Made by a program: the position numbers and the translations under genes
The notes under the pieces: generated by a model
Told to the model about the DNA's origin: nothing
Seen by the model: only the letters and a program-made list of their open reading frames with translations
Database searches by the model: none
Shown: piece by piece, positions 52,449-60,727 of the stretch
Layout of the letters: each line of letters opens with the position of its first letter
Position numbering within the stretch: the stretch's first letter is position 1
DNA from: an uncultured Bacteroides sp.
GTDB lineage: Bacteria > Bacteroidota > Bacteroidia > Bacteroidales > Bacteroidaceae
Assembly: GCF_963678425.1 (NCBI RefSeq)
Contig: NZ_OY782857.1
Location: 469,001-533,000, forward strand
DNA: 64,000 nt
Reading direction: 5' to 3'

Positions 52449-53638
52449 TAGTGGAATTAAACGATAGCATCCAAAAGTCTCAGGTTAAAACCCAGACGCA
52501 AGTCCCAGCTAAAGTCCAAAAACAGACACAGGCCCCGGTTCAAGTACAAAAAAAGTCCCAGACTGAGGTTTCTGCTAAAACTCAAGACCAGCATAAAAGT
52601 CAGACATTGGTTCATTCACAAGACAAAGCCTCCTTTCAGACGAAAGAAAAGAATCCGGTTCAAAACCAGACACAGGTAAAAGCTCAAACGCAGATTCCTG
52701 CAAAAGTTCAGGAACAGGTTTCAGCAAATAACCAATCTTCATCTAAAACTAAATACCTTTTCCCTGTACTGGAAAGCGACAGCATACAAAAAGCTCAGGT
52801 TGCAGCTAAGGACAGTATTCAAAAGGCACAAAAAGACTCAATCGCATCCCACACGATGCCTTTGTTCTATAAAGAAGAGTTTATCCCTGGAGACTCAATA
52901 AAATGGACATCCCTGGGGCATCAGCCGTCAGGATTTGATGGTATTTCCATACCATACAGGTTAAGGACAGACGATGGAATTACCGGGCTTATGTTACTAT
53001 GTTTTATTCTTACTGCCTATGTATTTGCAAACGGAAGGAAAGCCATTATTGAGCAGGTTAAAAATCTGTTCAGCAGGAAAGACACGACCGATTTCTTAGG
53101 TCGGAATACAGCTTCAGAGCTCCGTCATCGAATTATGCTCCGGCTCCAGACTTGCATTCTTCTTGGGATTTTTATCTTTAACTATTTCCATGACTATAAC
53201 CCAAGCTCATTTGATCAGAAGTCTATCTATTGTATATTAGGTATATACATAGGAATATGCATTGTCTATTATTCTCTAAAAAGAATAATATATGGGTTCC
53301 TGGGATGGGTTTTCTTTGATAAAAACATAACATCAGCCTGGTTAGAATCTTACTCCACGATTATAAATTATCTTGGGATTTGCTTTTTTCCGCTCGTTTT
53401 GCTGATGGTTTATTTCAATTTATCAGCGTCTATAATACTTATAATAGGCTTCATTCTGGTAATTTTTGCTAAATTATTGATGTTCTACAAATGGTTAAAG
53501 TTTTTTTTCAACAATTTGCATGGTCTATTGTATTTAATTGTGTACTTTTGTGCGCTTGAAATTTTGCCTTGCATCCTTTTGGTTCAAGGAATCATACAAA
53601 CAAATATCATATTGCAACTAAAAACTTTAGGATTTTGA
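52445..53638 (+). CDS. DUF4271 membrane protein with Gln/Lys/Thr-rich N-terminal tract
   Basis: Residues about 5-125 are low-complexity, dominated by imperfect QVKTQTQ and KVQKQTQ repeats. Several Ser-Ile-Gln-Lys-Ala runs (DSIQKAQ) recur. From about residue 175 six or more transmembrane helices follow (GLMLLCFILTAYVFANG, MLRLQTCILLGIFIFNYF), matching DUF4271, a Bacteroidetes family of unknown function. The usual N-terminus is much shorter. It overlaps the LOG stop by 4 bases, and hemD starts inside its last codons. Confidence 0.82.
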   Translation: MIVELNDSIQKSQVKTQTQVPAKVQKQTQAPVQVQKKSQTEVSAKTQDQHKSQTLVHSQDKASFQTKEKNPVQNQTQVKAQTQIPAKVQEQVSANNQSSSKTKYLFPVLESDSIQKAQVAAKDSIQKAQKDSIASHTMPLFYKEEFIPGDSIKWTSLGHQPSGFDGISIPYRLRTDDGITGLMLLCFILTAYVFANGRKAIIEQVKNLFSRKDTTDFLGRNTASELRHRIMLRLQTCILLGIFIFNYFHDYNPSSFDQKSIYCILGIYIGICIVYYSLKRIIYGFLGWVFFDKNITSAWLESYSTIINYLGICFFPLVLLMVYFNLSASIILIIGFILVIFAKLLMFYKWLKFFFNNLHGLLYLIVYFCALEILPCILLVQGIIQTNIILQLKTLGF

Positions 53639-54393
53639 AAATTAAGAAAGTACTCGTATCGCAGCCCAAACCTACCTCAGAAAAGTCGCCTTATTATGAC
53701 ATTGCTGAGAAATATGGCGTTAAGATTGATTTTCGACCTTTTTTTAAGGTTGAAGGCATATCTTCTAAAGAGTTTAGGCAACAAAAAGTGTCTATATTAG
53801 ATTACACTGCCGTGATTTTCACATCACGTCATGCTATAGACCACTTTTTCAATCTTTGTTCTGAGCTTCGTGTAACGATTCCTGAAACAATGAAATATTT
53901 TTGTATAACAGAAGCTGTTGCACTTTATATACAGAAATACGTGCAATACCGCAAGCGAAAAATATTTTTCGGCGCAACAGGAAAAGTGGACGATTTAATC
54001 CCTTCAATTGTTAAGCACAATACAGAGAAGTTTTTTGTACCTATGTCAGATGTGCACAATGACGATCTTAAAAATCTTCTTGATAAGAATAACATTGATC
54101 ATGCAGAAGCTGTAATGTATCGCACCGTAAGCAATGATTTCACCGAAGATGAAAAATTTGATTATGATATGCTGGTATTCTTCAGCCCATCAGGAGTATT
54201 ATCTTTAAAGAAAAACTTTCCTGACTTTGACCAAAAAGACATTAAGATTGGATGTTTTGGTCCTACAACTGCAAAAGCTATTCGTGACGCAGGATTACGA
54301 CTTGACTTAGAAGCACCAAGTGTAAAAACGCCTTCTATGCCAGCAGCTCTTGATCTTTATTTCAAGGAAATTAGTAAAGGAGATAAAAAGTAA
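53635..54393 (+). CDS. hemD: Uroporphyrinogen-III synthase
   Basis: HemD closes the linear hydroxymethylbilane to uroporphyrinogen III with ring inversion. The likely start is the TTG at 53635 (read MKIKKVLVSQPKPTSEKSPY), overlapping the DUF4271 stop by 4 bases; the frame is open further upstream but inside DUF4271. Conserved elements include FTSRHAIDHFFNLCSELR, VFFSPSGVLSLKKNF and the C-terminal IGCFGPTTAKAIRDAGL. HemD is highly variable, so the match rests on the segment pattern. Length about 252 residues. Confidence 0.85.
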   Translation: MKIKKVLVSQPKPTSEKSPYYDIAEKYGVKIDFRPFFKVEGISSKEFRQQKVSILDYTAVIFTSRHAIDHFFNLCSELRVTIPETMKYFCITEAVALYIQKYVQYRKRKIFFGATGKVDDLIPSIVKHNTEKFFVPMSDVHNDDLKNLLDKNNIDHAEAVMYRTVSNDFTEDEKFDYDMLVFFSPSGVLSLKKNFPDFDQKDIKIGCFGPTTAKAIRDAGLRLDLEAPSVKTPSMPAALDLYFKEISKGDKK

Positions 54394-54410
54394 CTTCAAA
54401 ATTAATTTAT

Positions 54411-54480
54411 AAAAAAGTCCGGGAGTTTTGTATTCACAAAGTTGTAACTTTGCGAATCAAAACTCCTGGACTTTTTTATA
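54411..54480. terminator. Long inverted repeat containing a promoter in its loop
   Basis: AAAAAAGTCCGGGAGTTTTG and its counterpart CAAAACTCCTGGACTTTTTT pair with one mismatch over about 20 bp. It lies just past the hemD stop and forms a terminator in either direction. The loop holds GTAACTTTGCG, a -7 box for rnpA. Confidence 0.8.
54445..54452 (+). promoter_or_regulatory. Promoter -7 box for rnpA in the terminator loop
   Basis: TAACTTTG matches TAnnTTTG and lies 37 bases before the rnpA ATG, inside the loop of the hemD terminator. Confidence 0.5.
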
Positions 54481-54489
54481 AACAGCAAT

Positions 54490-54882
54490 ATGAATATACT
54501 CAATAACGGACTATGCAAGGATGAACGCTTAAACAGCAAAAGCACAATTGAAGAATTGTTTTCGGGAAATTCGAAATCATTCTCCATATATCCTTTACGA
54601 GTTGTATTTATGCCTGTGGAGAAAAAAAAGAATGCATTAGCCTCCATACTGATCAGCGTTCCAAAAAAGCGATTCAAGCGAGCCGTAAAAAGAAATAAAG
54701 TAAAACGGCAGGTGAGAGAGGGCTATAGAAAAAACAAACATGAGCTGCTGAACGTTTTAAATGAGAAAGAGAATGGACTTGCCATCGCCTTTATTTATTT
54801 AAGCAATGAAATACTCCCAACAAACTTAATTGAAGAGACAATCAAAAAAATTCTGGAGAAAATAAAAGAAAAGATACAATGA
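54490..54882 (+). CDS. rnpA: Ribonuclease P protein component
   Basis: RnpA is the protein subunit of RNase P, which matures the 5' end of tRNAs. It is basic with the RNA-binding signature FKRAVKRNKVKRQVREGYRK, the RNR-type motif, at about residue 60. The N-terminal KDERLNSKSTIEELFSGN and ALASILISVPKKRFKR also fit. The length of 130 residues is normal. It is followed directly by yidD (4-base overlap), the standard pairing; rpmH and oxaA are not here. Confidence 0.94.
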   Translation: MNILNNGLCKDERLNSKSTIEELFSGNSKSFSIYPLRVVFMPVEKKKNALASILISVPKKRFKRAVKRNKVKRQVREGYRKNKHELLNVLNEKENGLAIAFIYLSNEILPTNLIEETIKKILEKIKEKIQ

Positions 54883-55100
54883 AAAAGATACTTTCATACA
54901 TTCTTTTGCTACCTATCTATTTCTACAGGGCATGCATATCTCCCATGACCCCTGCTTCCTGCCGTTTTATGCCTACCTGCTCCGAATATGCTTTGGAAGC
55001 TATAAAGAAACATGGTCCTTTTAAAGGGCTATACCTTGCAATAAGGAGAATTCTGCGTTGCCATCCATGGGGTGGCTCAGGCTTCGATCCTGTTCCTTAA
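54879..55100 (+). CDS. yidD: Membrane protein insertion efficiency factor
   Basis: YidD assists YidC-dependent membrane protein insertion. The signature CRFMPTCSEYALEAIKKHG and the Cys-rich RRILRCHPWGGSGFDPVP are diagnostic. A short hydrophobic N-terminus (ILSYILLLPIYFYRA) would associate it with the membrane. The length of 73 residues is standard. It overlaps the rnpA stop by 4 bases and is overlapped at its end by an unused upstream frame of tatD. Confidence 0.95.
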   Translation: MKKILSYILLLPIYFYRACISPMTPASCRFMPTCSEYALEAIKKHGPFKGLYLAIRRILRCHPWGGSGFDPVP

Positions 55101-55110
55101 TTCCATTTCC

Positions 55111-55743
55111 ATGAATATTTTAGATATACATACCCACCATCTGAAAGAGAATGTTTCGCAATACATCTATAGCTGTATGCCTTCAGCTTTCTCTCCTCAG
55201 AAAGGGGGTTATTATTCCGTAGGGATTCATCCCTGGTATATAAATTCAGAAATCAGGAATGAATATGAATATCTAAAGAAGATTGGATCACATCCACAAA
55301 TCATAGCTATTGGTGAAGCTGGATTAGACAAGACGATTCCCATAGATTTATCTTTTCAGCAAGAGATCTTTAAGTTGCAAATTGAGCTGTCGGAAGCGCT
55401 CGGAAAGCCACTTATCATTCATTCTGTAAGAACTTCGAATGAAATTATTCAGTTAAAGAAGGAGTTTTGCCCTAAATCACCCTGGATTATTCACGGTTTC
55501 AGAGGGAAGAAGGAGCTTGCAGAACAATACACTGCACAAGATATATACCTTTCCTTTGGGGAAAAATACCAGAAAGAGGCTCTTAACAGTATCCCATTAG
55601 ACCATCTTTTGCTGGAAACAGACGAAAGCGACAAAGAGATTCTCCGGATTTATGAATCTGTAGCCAACAGTCGTTCGCTTCCAACTAAACAATTAGTGGC
55701 ACAAATACAACAAACTATCTCCCAACTCTTTTTTAACCGATAA
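55111..55743 (+). CDS. TatD family metal-dependent hydrolase
   Basis: TatD proteins are TIM-barrel metal hydrolases with nuclease activity. The ATG at 55111 (MNILDIHTHHLKEN) puts the HTH metal motif at the start. IGEAGLDKTIP holds the bridging Glu, PLIIHSVRTSNEI a metal His, IIHGFRGKKE another and LLLETDESDKE the catalytic Asp region. The protein is shorter (about 210 residues) than E. coli TatD (260), as in many Bacteroidetes. Precise function is unknown. Confidence 0.9.
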   Translation: MNILDIHTHHLKENVSQYIYSCMPSAFSPQKGGYYSVGIHPWYINSEIRNEYEYLKKIGSHPQIIAIGEAGLDKTIPIDLSFQQEIFKLQIELSEALGKPLIIHSVRTSNEIIQLKKEFCPKSPWIIHGFRGKKELAEQYTAQDIYLSFGEKYQKEALNSIPLDHLLLETDESDKEILRIYESVANSRSLPTKQLVAQIQQTISQLFFNR

Positions 55744-55769
55744 GTGTTGCTTGTTCGAATAAAGTGTCG

Positions 55770-55777
55770 TACTTTTG
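55770..55777 (+). promoter_or_regulatory. Promoter -7 box for tyrS
   Basis: TACTTTTG matches TAnnTTTG and lies 32 bases before the tyrS ATG. GTTG at 55745-55748 is a -33 candidate with spacing of 21. Confidence 0.55.
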
Positions 55778-55809
55778 TACTCATAAACATTTAATAATAG
55801 AATCATTCG

Positions 55810-57102
55810 ATGAATTTTGTAGAAGAACTAAGATGGCGTGGAATGGTGCATGATATGATGCCCGGCACAGAAGAATTACTGGAAAAGGAACAAGTCACTG
55901 CATATTTAGGTATTGATCCAACAGCTGACTCATTGCACATTGGACACTTATGTGGAATAATGATGCTGAGACACTTCCAACGTTGCGGTCACAAACCGTT
56001 AGCATTGATTGGTGGTGCTACAGGCATGATTGGCGATCCATCCGGAAAATCTGCTGAAAGAAATCTACTGAATGAAGAAACATTGCGTCACAATCAGGAA
56101 TGTATCAAAAAACAGTTGGCTAAGTTTCTGGATTTTGATTCTGATGCATCTAATGCAGCCGAACTTGTGAACAACTACGACTGGATGAAAAACTTTTCTT
56201 TTCTTGATTTTGCCAGAGAAATAGGAAAGCACATCACAGTAAATTATATGATGTCAAAGGATTCTGTTAAGAAGAGACTAAGCAGCGAATCAAGCGCCGG
56301 TATGTCTTTCACAGAATTCACTTATCAGTTATTACAAGGATACGACTTCCTTCACCTATACGAAGCTAAAGGATGCAAACTGCAAATGGGTGGATCTGAT
56401 CAATGGGGTAATATTACAACCGGAACAGAACTAATTCGCCGTAAAGCAGCAGGAGAAGCTTACGCTTTAACATGCCCTTTGATTACTAAAGCAGATGGCG
56501 GTAAGTTTGGAAAAACAGAATCAGGTAATATCTGGCTGGACTCAAAATACACTTCACCATATAAATTCTATCAGTTCTGGTTGAATGTAAGTGATGACGA
56601 TGCTGCAAAGTACATCAGAATATTCACCTCTCTTGAAAAGGAGGTTATTGATTCATTGATAGCAGAGCATACTGAAGCTCCTCACCTGCGTGTTCTTCAA
56701 AAGCGTTTAGCTAAAGAAGTAACTGTAATGGTACACTCTGAAGAAGATTATAACGCTGCGGTTGATGCTTCTAACATCTTGTTTGGCAATGCCACTTCAG
56801 ATGCTTTAAAGAAACTGGACGAAGACACTCTTCTTGCAGTTTTCGAAGGAGTTCCTCAGTTTGAAGTTTCTAAAGACGCTCTTACCGAAGGCGTAAAAGC
56901 AGTGGACTTATTTACTGAACATGCAGCGATATTTGCTTCTAAGGGAGAAATGCGTAAGTTGGTTCAGGGAGGTGGCGTTTCACTGAACAAAGAAAAACTA
57001 TCTGCTTTCGATGAATTAATCAATGCAGACAGCCTGTTGGACAACAAGTATTTACTAGTTCAAAAGGGGAAAAAGAATTATTACCTGATCATTGCAAAAT
57101 AA
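55810..57102 (+). CDS. tyrS: Tyrosyl-tRNA synthetase
   Basis: TyrS charges tRNA-Tyr. The class I HIGH motif is HIGHLCGIMMLRHF in LHIGHLCGI, and the KMSKS-like motif is KFGKTESGN. GIDPTADSLHIGHL and GGSDQWGNITTGTELIRR are family signatures. An S4 RNA-binding domain forms the C-terminus (KGEMRKLVQGGGVSLNKEKL). The length of 430 residues is typical. tRNA-Gln follows 77 bases downstream. Confidence 0.96.
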   Translation: MNFVEELRWRGMVHDMMPGTEELLEKEQVTAYLGIDPTADSLHIGHLCGIMMLRHFQRCGHKPLALIGGATGMIGDPSGKSAERNLLNEETLRHNQECIKKQLAKFLDFDSDASNAAELVNNYDWMKNFSFLDFAREIGKHITVNYMMSKDSVKKRLSSESSAGMSFTEFTYQLLQGYDFLHLYEAKGCKLQMGGSDQWGNITTGTELIRRKAAGEAYALTCPLITKADGGKFGKTESGNIWLDSKYTSPYKFYQFWLNVSDDDAAKYIRIFTSLEKEVIDSLIAEHTEAPHLRVLQKRLAKEVTVMVHSEEDYNAAVDASNILFGNATSDALKKLDEDTLLAVFEGVPQFEVSKDALTEGVKAVDLFTEHAAIFASKGEMRKLVQGGGVSLNKEKLSAFDELINADSLLDNKYLLVQKGKKNYYLIIAK

Positions 57103-57118
57103 AAAATATCCTAAAAAG

Positions 57119-57150
57119 TTTGGAAGATATAGGCTATTCAGCTATCTTTG
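57119..57150 (+). promoter_or_regulatory. Canonical promoter of tRNA-Gln
   Basis: TTTG at 57119-57122 and TATCTTTG at 57143-57150, 20 bases apart, match both boxes of the Bacteroidales promoter and lie 29 bases before the tRNA. Confidence 0.8.
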
Positions 57151-57179
57151 CATCGCTTTTTAAGGAAAGCAATTAAGTT

Positions 57180-57250
57180 TGTCTCATGGTGTAATGGTAG
57201 CACTACAGTTTTTGGTTCTGTCAGTCCAAGTTCGAATCTTGGTGAGACAA
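57180..57250 (+). tRNA. tRNA-Gln (TTG)
   Basis: TGTCTCA (57180-57186) pairs with TGAGACA (57243-57249). The anticodon loop TTTTGGT gives TTG. T-stem CCAAG/CTTGG is perfect around TTCGAAT. The D loop GTGTAATGGTAGC is typical for a Gln tRNA. The discriminator is A, and CCA is not encoded. Confidence 0.93.
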
Positions 57251-57253
57251 CAG

Positions 57254-57298
57254 AAAAGAGTCTTGATTATCAAATGATAATCGAGACTCTTTTTTTTT
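57254..57298 (+). terminator. Terminator after tRNA-Gln
   Basis: AAAAGAGTCTTGATTATC pairs with GATAATCGAGACTCTTTT around AAAT with one G-T pair, then eight Ts. Confidence 0.9.
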
Positions 57299-57427
57299 CA
57301 CTCTATTGAGTAAAGCCACCCTCCTATTCATATCTATTTGTAACCAAAAGTCATTATTTATATGAATTGAAACAAAATCACCATGTAATTGAACTATTTT
57401 TCCCCCATAAATAAGTAATTCTTTTAG

Positions 57428-57435
57428 TAAATTTG
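57428..57435 (+). promoter_or_regulatory. Promoter -7 box for the kduI operon
   Basis: TAAATTTG matches TAnnTTTG and lies 45 bases before the kduI ATG. Confidence 0.5.
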
Positions 57436-57480
57436 CAATGTAGCAATTTATATTAACTTTTTAAAATCAATATAAAAGAG

Positions 57481-58323
57481 ATGAAGACTAATTATGAGAT
57501 TCGTTATGCTGCGCATCCTGAAGATGCCAAAAGCTATGACACAAAAAGAATTCGCAGAGATTTTCTGATTGAGAAAGTATTTACTTCAAATGAAGTAAAT
57601 ATGGTATATTCAATGTACGACCGCATGGTTGTGGGTGGTGCAATGCCTTGTGGTGAAGTACTCAAACTAGAAGCTATAGATCCTCTAAAACAACCAATCT
57701 TTCTTCGTAACCGTGAAATGGGTATGTACAACGTAGGCGGTCCTGGTATCGTAAAAGTTGGAGATGCTCAGTTTGAATTAGATTTCAAGGAAGCACTTTA
57801 CTTAGGTTCAGGCGACCGTGAAGTAACATTTGAAAGTAAAGATGCAAAGAATCCTGCCAAGTTCTACTTTAACTCACTAACAGCTCACAGAAACTACCCT
57901 GACAAGAAGGTAACTAAGAAAGATGCAATCGTTGCAGAAATGGGTTCATTGGAAGGCTCTAACCACCGTAACATAAACAAAATGATTGTTAATCAAGTAT
58001 TGCCAACTTGCCAGATTCAGATGGGTATGACTGAACTTGCCCCTGGTAGCGTATGGAATACAATGCCGGCACACGTTCACTCTCGCCGTATGGAAGCTTA
58101 CTTCTATTTTGAAGTACCGGAAGATCAGGCTGTATGCCACTTCATGGGAGAAGTTGATGAAACTCGTCACATCTGGATGAAGGGAGACCAGGCTGTTCTT
58201 TCTCCAGAATGGTCAATCCACTCTGCTGCTGCAACACACAACTATACATTCATCTGGGGAATGGGTGGTGAGAACCTTGATTATGGTGATCAGGACTTCT
58301 CTAAGATTACCGACTTAAAATAA
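57481..58323 (+). CDS. kduI: 5-dehydro-4-deoxy-D-glucuronate isomerase
   Basis: KduI isomerises the 4-deoxy uronate released by pectate lyases, leading to 2-dehydro-3-deoxygluconate. The start MKTNYEIRYAAHPEDAKSYD and YSMYDRMVVGGAMPCGEVLK are typical. The cupin metal-binding part is in MPAHVHSRRMEAYFYFEVPE (His and Glu ligands) and EWSIHSAAATHNYTFIWGMG. The length of 280 residues is right. It begins a three-gene set with the SDR and DUF4861, pointing to uronate or pectin use. Confidence 0.95.
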   Translation: MKTNYEIRYAAHPEDAKSYDTKRIRRDFLIEKVFTSNEVNMVYSMYDRMVVGGAMPCGEVLKLEAIDPLKQPIFLRNREMGMYNVGGPGIVKVGDAQFELDFKEALYLGSGDREVTFESKDAKNPAKFYFNSLTAHRNYPDKKVTKKDAIVAEMGSLEGSNHRNINKMIVNQVLPTCQIQMGMTELAPGSVWNTMPAHVHSRRMEAYFYFEVPEDQAVCHFMGEVDETRHIWMKGDQAVLSPEWSIHSAAATHNYTFIWGMGGENLDYGDQDFSKITDLK

Positions 58324-58345
58324 AAACTTATAAACGATAAAAACA

Positions 58346-59140
58346 ATGGTAAATTTTTCATTAGAAGGTAAAGTAGCACTTGTTACAGGTGCTTCTTACG
58401 GAATTGGTTTTGCGTTGGCTACTGCTTTCTCAAAAGCAGGTGCTACAATCGTGTTCAACGACATTAATCAGGAATTAATAAACAAAGGTCTTGCTGCATA
58501 CGAAGCAGAAGGTATCAAAGCACACGGTTATGTATGTGATGTTACTAACGAAGATCAGGTTAATGCTTTGGTTGCTCAGATTGAAAAAGAAGTTGGCGTT
58601 ATTGATATCCTGGTAAACAATGCTGGTATCATCAAACGTATCCCAATGATTGAAATGAGTGCTAAAGATTTCCGTCAGGTTATTGATATCGACTTGAATG
58701 GCCCATTCATCGTATCAAAAGCTGTTATCCCTTCAATGATCAAGAAAGGTCATGGCAAGATTATCAATATCTGCTCTATGATGAGTGAACTTGGTCGCGA
58801 AACTGTATCTGCTTATGCAGCTGCTAAGGGTGGTTTGAAGATGTTAACCCGTAACATCGCTTCAGAATATGGTGAATTCAACATCCAATGTAATGGTATC
58901 GGCCCGGGTTACATTGCAACTCCTCAGACAGCTCCATTGAGAGAAACACAAGCTGACGGTTCTCGTCATCCTTTCGATTCTTTCATTATTGCTAAAACTC
59001 CGGCTGCTCGTTGGGGAACTCCTGAAGATTTGGAAGGTCCAGCTGTATTCTTAGCATCTGACGCATCTAACTTCGTAAACGGACACGTCCTTTACGTAGA
59101 CGGTGGTATTCTGGCTTATATTGGTAAACAACCTAAGTAA
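58346..59140 (+). CDS. SDR dehydrogenase, gluconate 5-dehydrogenase/KduD type
   Basis: The SDR cofactor motif TGASYGIGFALATAF is at residue 14 and the catalytic YAAAKGG in SAYAAAKGGLKML. NNAGIIKRIPMIEM and the tail PAVFLASDASNFVNGHVLYVDGG fit the gluconate 5-dehydrogenase/2-deoxy-D-gluconate 3-dehydrogenase subfamily. In this context, 22 bases after kduI, it most likely reduces or oxidises the KduI product to 2-keto-3-deoxygluconate. Assignment to the exact substrate is inferred from the neighbour. Confidence 0.9.
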   Translation: MVNFSLEGKVALVTGASYGIGFALATAFSKAGATIVFNDINQELINKGLAAYEAEGIKAHGYVCDVTNEDQVNALVAQIEKEVGVIDILVNNAGIIKRIPMIEMSAKDFRQVIDIDLNGPFIVSKAVIPSMIKKGHGKIINICSMMSELGRETVSAYAAAKGGLKMLTRNIASEYGEFNIQCNGIGPGYIATPQTAPLRETQADGSRHPFDSFIIAKTPAARWGTPEDLEGPAVFLASDASNFVNGHVLYVDGGILAYIGKQPK

Positions 59141-59155
59141 TTAATAATACAACCT

Positions 59156-59204
59156 ATGTGCCGGTGTGCCTCCAATAGGAGATTCATCGGCACATTCGTT
59201 TTTT
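59156..59204 (+). terminator. Hairpin with T-run between SDR and DUF4861
   Basis: ATGTGCCG at 59156-59163 pairs with CGGCACAT at 59188-59195, with TTTTTT starting at 59199. It may terminate or attenuate transcription before DUF4861. Confidence 0.5.
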
Positions 59205-59218
59205 ACCATAGTAATAAG

Positions 59219-60442
59219 ATGAAAAAAATATTCTATTTATTATTAGCAGCACTTCCCGCAGTTACCTGCTTCGGCAAAAATGTGAATGTAACAGTTACTA
59301 ATTCTTCATCAATAGGAAGAGATAAAGAAATAGTAGAAGTTTCAATGAGCAAAGTAAATGCCAAACTAAACCTGGCAAAAAATGCTCAGATAGTAGTTCT
59401 GGACAAGAACGGAAAACAAGTTCCTTACCAGATTACTTACGACAAGAAATTAATCTTTCCTACAACTGTTAAAGCAAAATCAACAGCAATATACACTATC
59501 AAAGCTGGTACTCCGGAGAAGTTTACTGTATTAGCTACCGGAAAACAATATCCTGAGCGCGTAGACGACGTGGCATGGGAGAACGACCGCATTGCATTCC
59601 GCACTTATGGCCCGGCATTGCAGGCTACCGGCGAACAAGCTTTCGGATATGATATCTGGGTAAAAAGGGGTGAAGGTCTTGTTGTGGAAAAAAGATACGC
59701 AACAGAACTGGATAAAGAGACTAATGCTAAGATAAAGAGTCTGGCGCAAACTGATCCTGCTGCATCAAAAGCCTTGAGAGAAAGTACTTCTTATCACTTT
59801 GATCACGGTAACGGACTGGATTACTACAAGGTTGGCCCTACTTTGGGTGCAGGAACATCTGCTTTCTTAGTAGACAATAAACTGGTATATCCATATTGTT
59901 ATGCCACTCAAGAGGTATTAGACAACGGCCCTTTACGATTCACCGTAAAGCTTGTCTACAAGCCACTTAATATCAAAGGCAATTCTGTTATTGAAACACG
60001 TATCGTTTCACTGGATGCCGGCTCACAGCTGAACAAAGCTCAGATATCTTTCAGCAACCTGAAAGAATCTCTGCCTCTTGTTACAGGTATTGTTATTCAT
60101 ACCGGAAGTAAAGACTACAGCATGTCTGCAAAGAAAGGATATACTGCTTACGCAGATCCTAACGATCCGGTGAACGGACAAATCTATGTCGCTACTGTTT
60201 TCCCGTCAACAGTGAAGGAAGCAAAAGTGATGCCTTTCACAGGAGACGAAGCTTCCAAGATTAAAGATGGAGCAGACGGACACGTGGCTGCTATCAGCAA
60301 TTACGTGCCAAACACCAAGTTTACTTATTACTTCGGCGCTGGCTGGAGCAAATGGGGCTTCAAAACTTCTGCCAACTGGTACAAGTATGTTGAAGAGTAC
60401 GCACAAAAAGTTCGCACTCCTTTAACTGCAACAGTCAAATAA
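59219..60442 (+). CDS. DUF4861 domain secreted protein
   Basis: ATG 59219 begins a signal peptide (MKKIFYLLLAALPAVTCFGK), so the longer frame from 59156 is rejected. DUF4861 proteins are beta-rich and occur in polysaccharide loci, often beside unsaturated uronate enzymes. The YRNG-like core here includes VDDVAWENDRIAFRTYGPAL and YDIWVKRGEGLVVEKRY, and a C-terminal TYYFGAGWSKWGFKTSANWY. The length of 407 residues fits. It is likely to be a periplasmic glycan-processing enzyme or binder for pectin-derived sugars; activity is not established. Confidence 0.85.
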   Translation: MKKIFYLLLAALPAVTCFGKNVNVTVTNSSSIGRDKEIVEVSMSKVNAKLNLAKNAQIVVLDKNGKQVPYQITYDKKLIFPTTVKAKSTAIYTIKAGTPEKFTVLATGKQYPERVDDVAWENDRIAFRTYGPALQATGEQAFGYDIWVKRGEGLVVEKRYATELDKETNAKIKSLAQTDPAASKALRESTSYHFDHGNGLDYYKVGPTLGAGTSAFLVDNKLVYPYCYATQEVLDNGPLRFTVKLVYKPLNIKGNSVIETRIVSLDAGSQLNKAQISFSNLKESLPLVTGIVIHTGSKDYSMSAKKGYTAYADPNDPVNGQIYVATVFPSTVKEAKVMPFTGDEASKIKDGADGHVAAISNYVPNTKFTYYFGAGWSKWGFKTSANWYKYVEEYAQKVRTPLTATVK

Positions 60443-60466
60443 ACTGAATTCATATAGTTTTATAGG

Positions 60467-60500
60467 AAAGCTGCTTCGAAATAACGAGGCAGCTTTTTTA
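60467..60500 (+). terminator. Terminator after DUF4861
   Basis: AAAGCTGCTTCG and CGAGGCAGCTTT pair around a six-base loop, followed by TTTTTA. Confidence 0.85.
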
Positions 60501-60545
60501 TTTCTTCACCGGTATATTCTAAATGTTCCTTGAATACTTTTTGGC

Positions 60546-60624
60546 GAGCTGCGCAGGTCATTAAGCCGAGCTGCGCAGGCTGAGAAAGTGAGCTGCGCAG
60601 GTCACTGGTAGCGAGTTGCGCAAC
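60546..60624 (+). repeat. Four 22-bp-spaced GAGCTGCGCAGG repeats
   Basis: The unit GAGCTGCGCAGG stands at 60546, 60568 and 60590, and a variant GAGTTGCGCAAC at 60613. The spacing is 22, 22 and 23 bases, about two helical turns. The last copy is part of the palindrome GCGAGTTGCGCAACTCGC. It lies in the gap between DUF4861 and the beta-barrel gene pair, 44 bases before a promoter. Confidence 0.85.
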
Positions 60625-60667
60625 TCGCATAAAAAGTATGGCCTGAAATAAAAAAAGTTACTATGTG

Positions 60668-60699
60668 TTTGTTAATAATAAAGATTTAAAATACCTTTG
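60668..60699 (+). promoter_or_regulatory. Canonical promoter of the paralogous pair
   Basis: TTTG at 60668-60671 and TACCTTTG at 60692-60699 are separated by exactly 20 bases, the consensus spacing for Bacteroidales. Confidence 0.85.
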
Positions 60700-60727
60700 T
60701 ATCAATATAAATTATTATTGATTCCTT

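Noticed and set aside
60546..60624. Possible CRISPR array
   Set aside because: Repeat unit of 12 bp with about 10-base spacers and no cas genes; repeats are too short.
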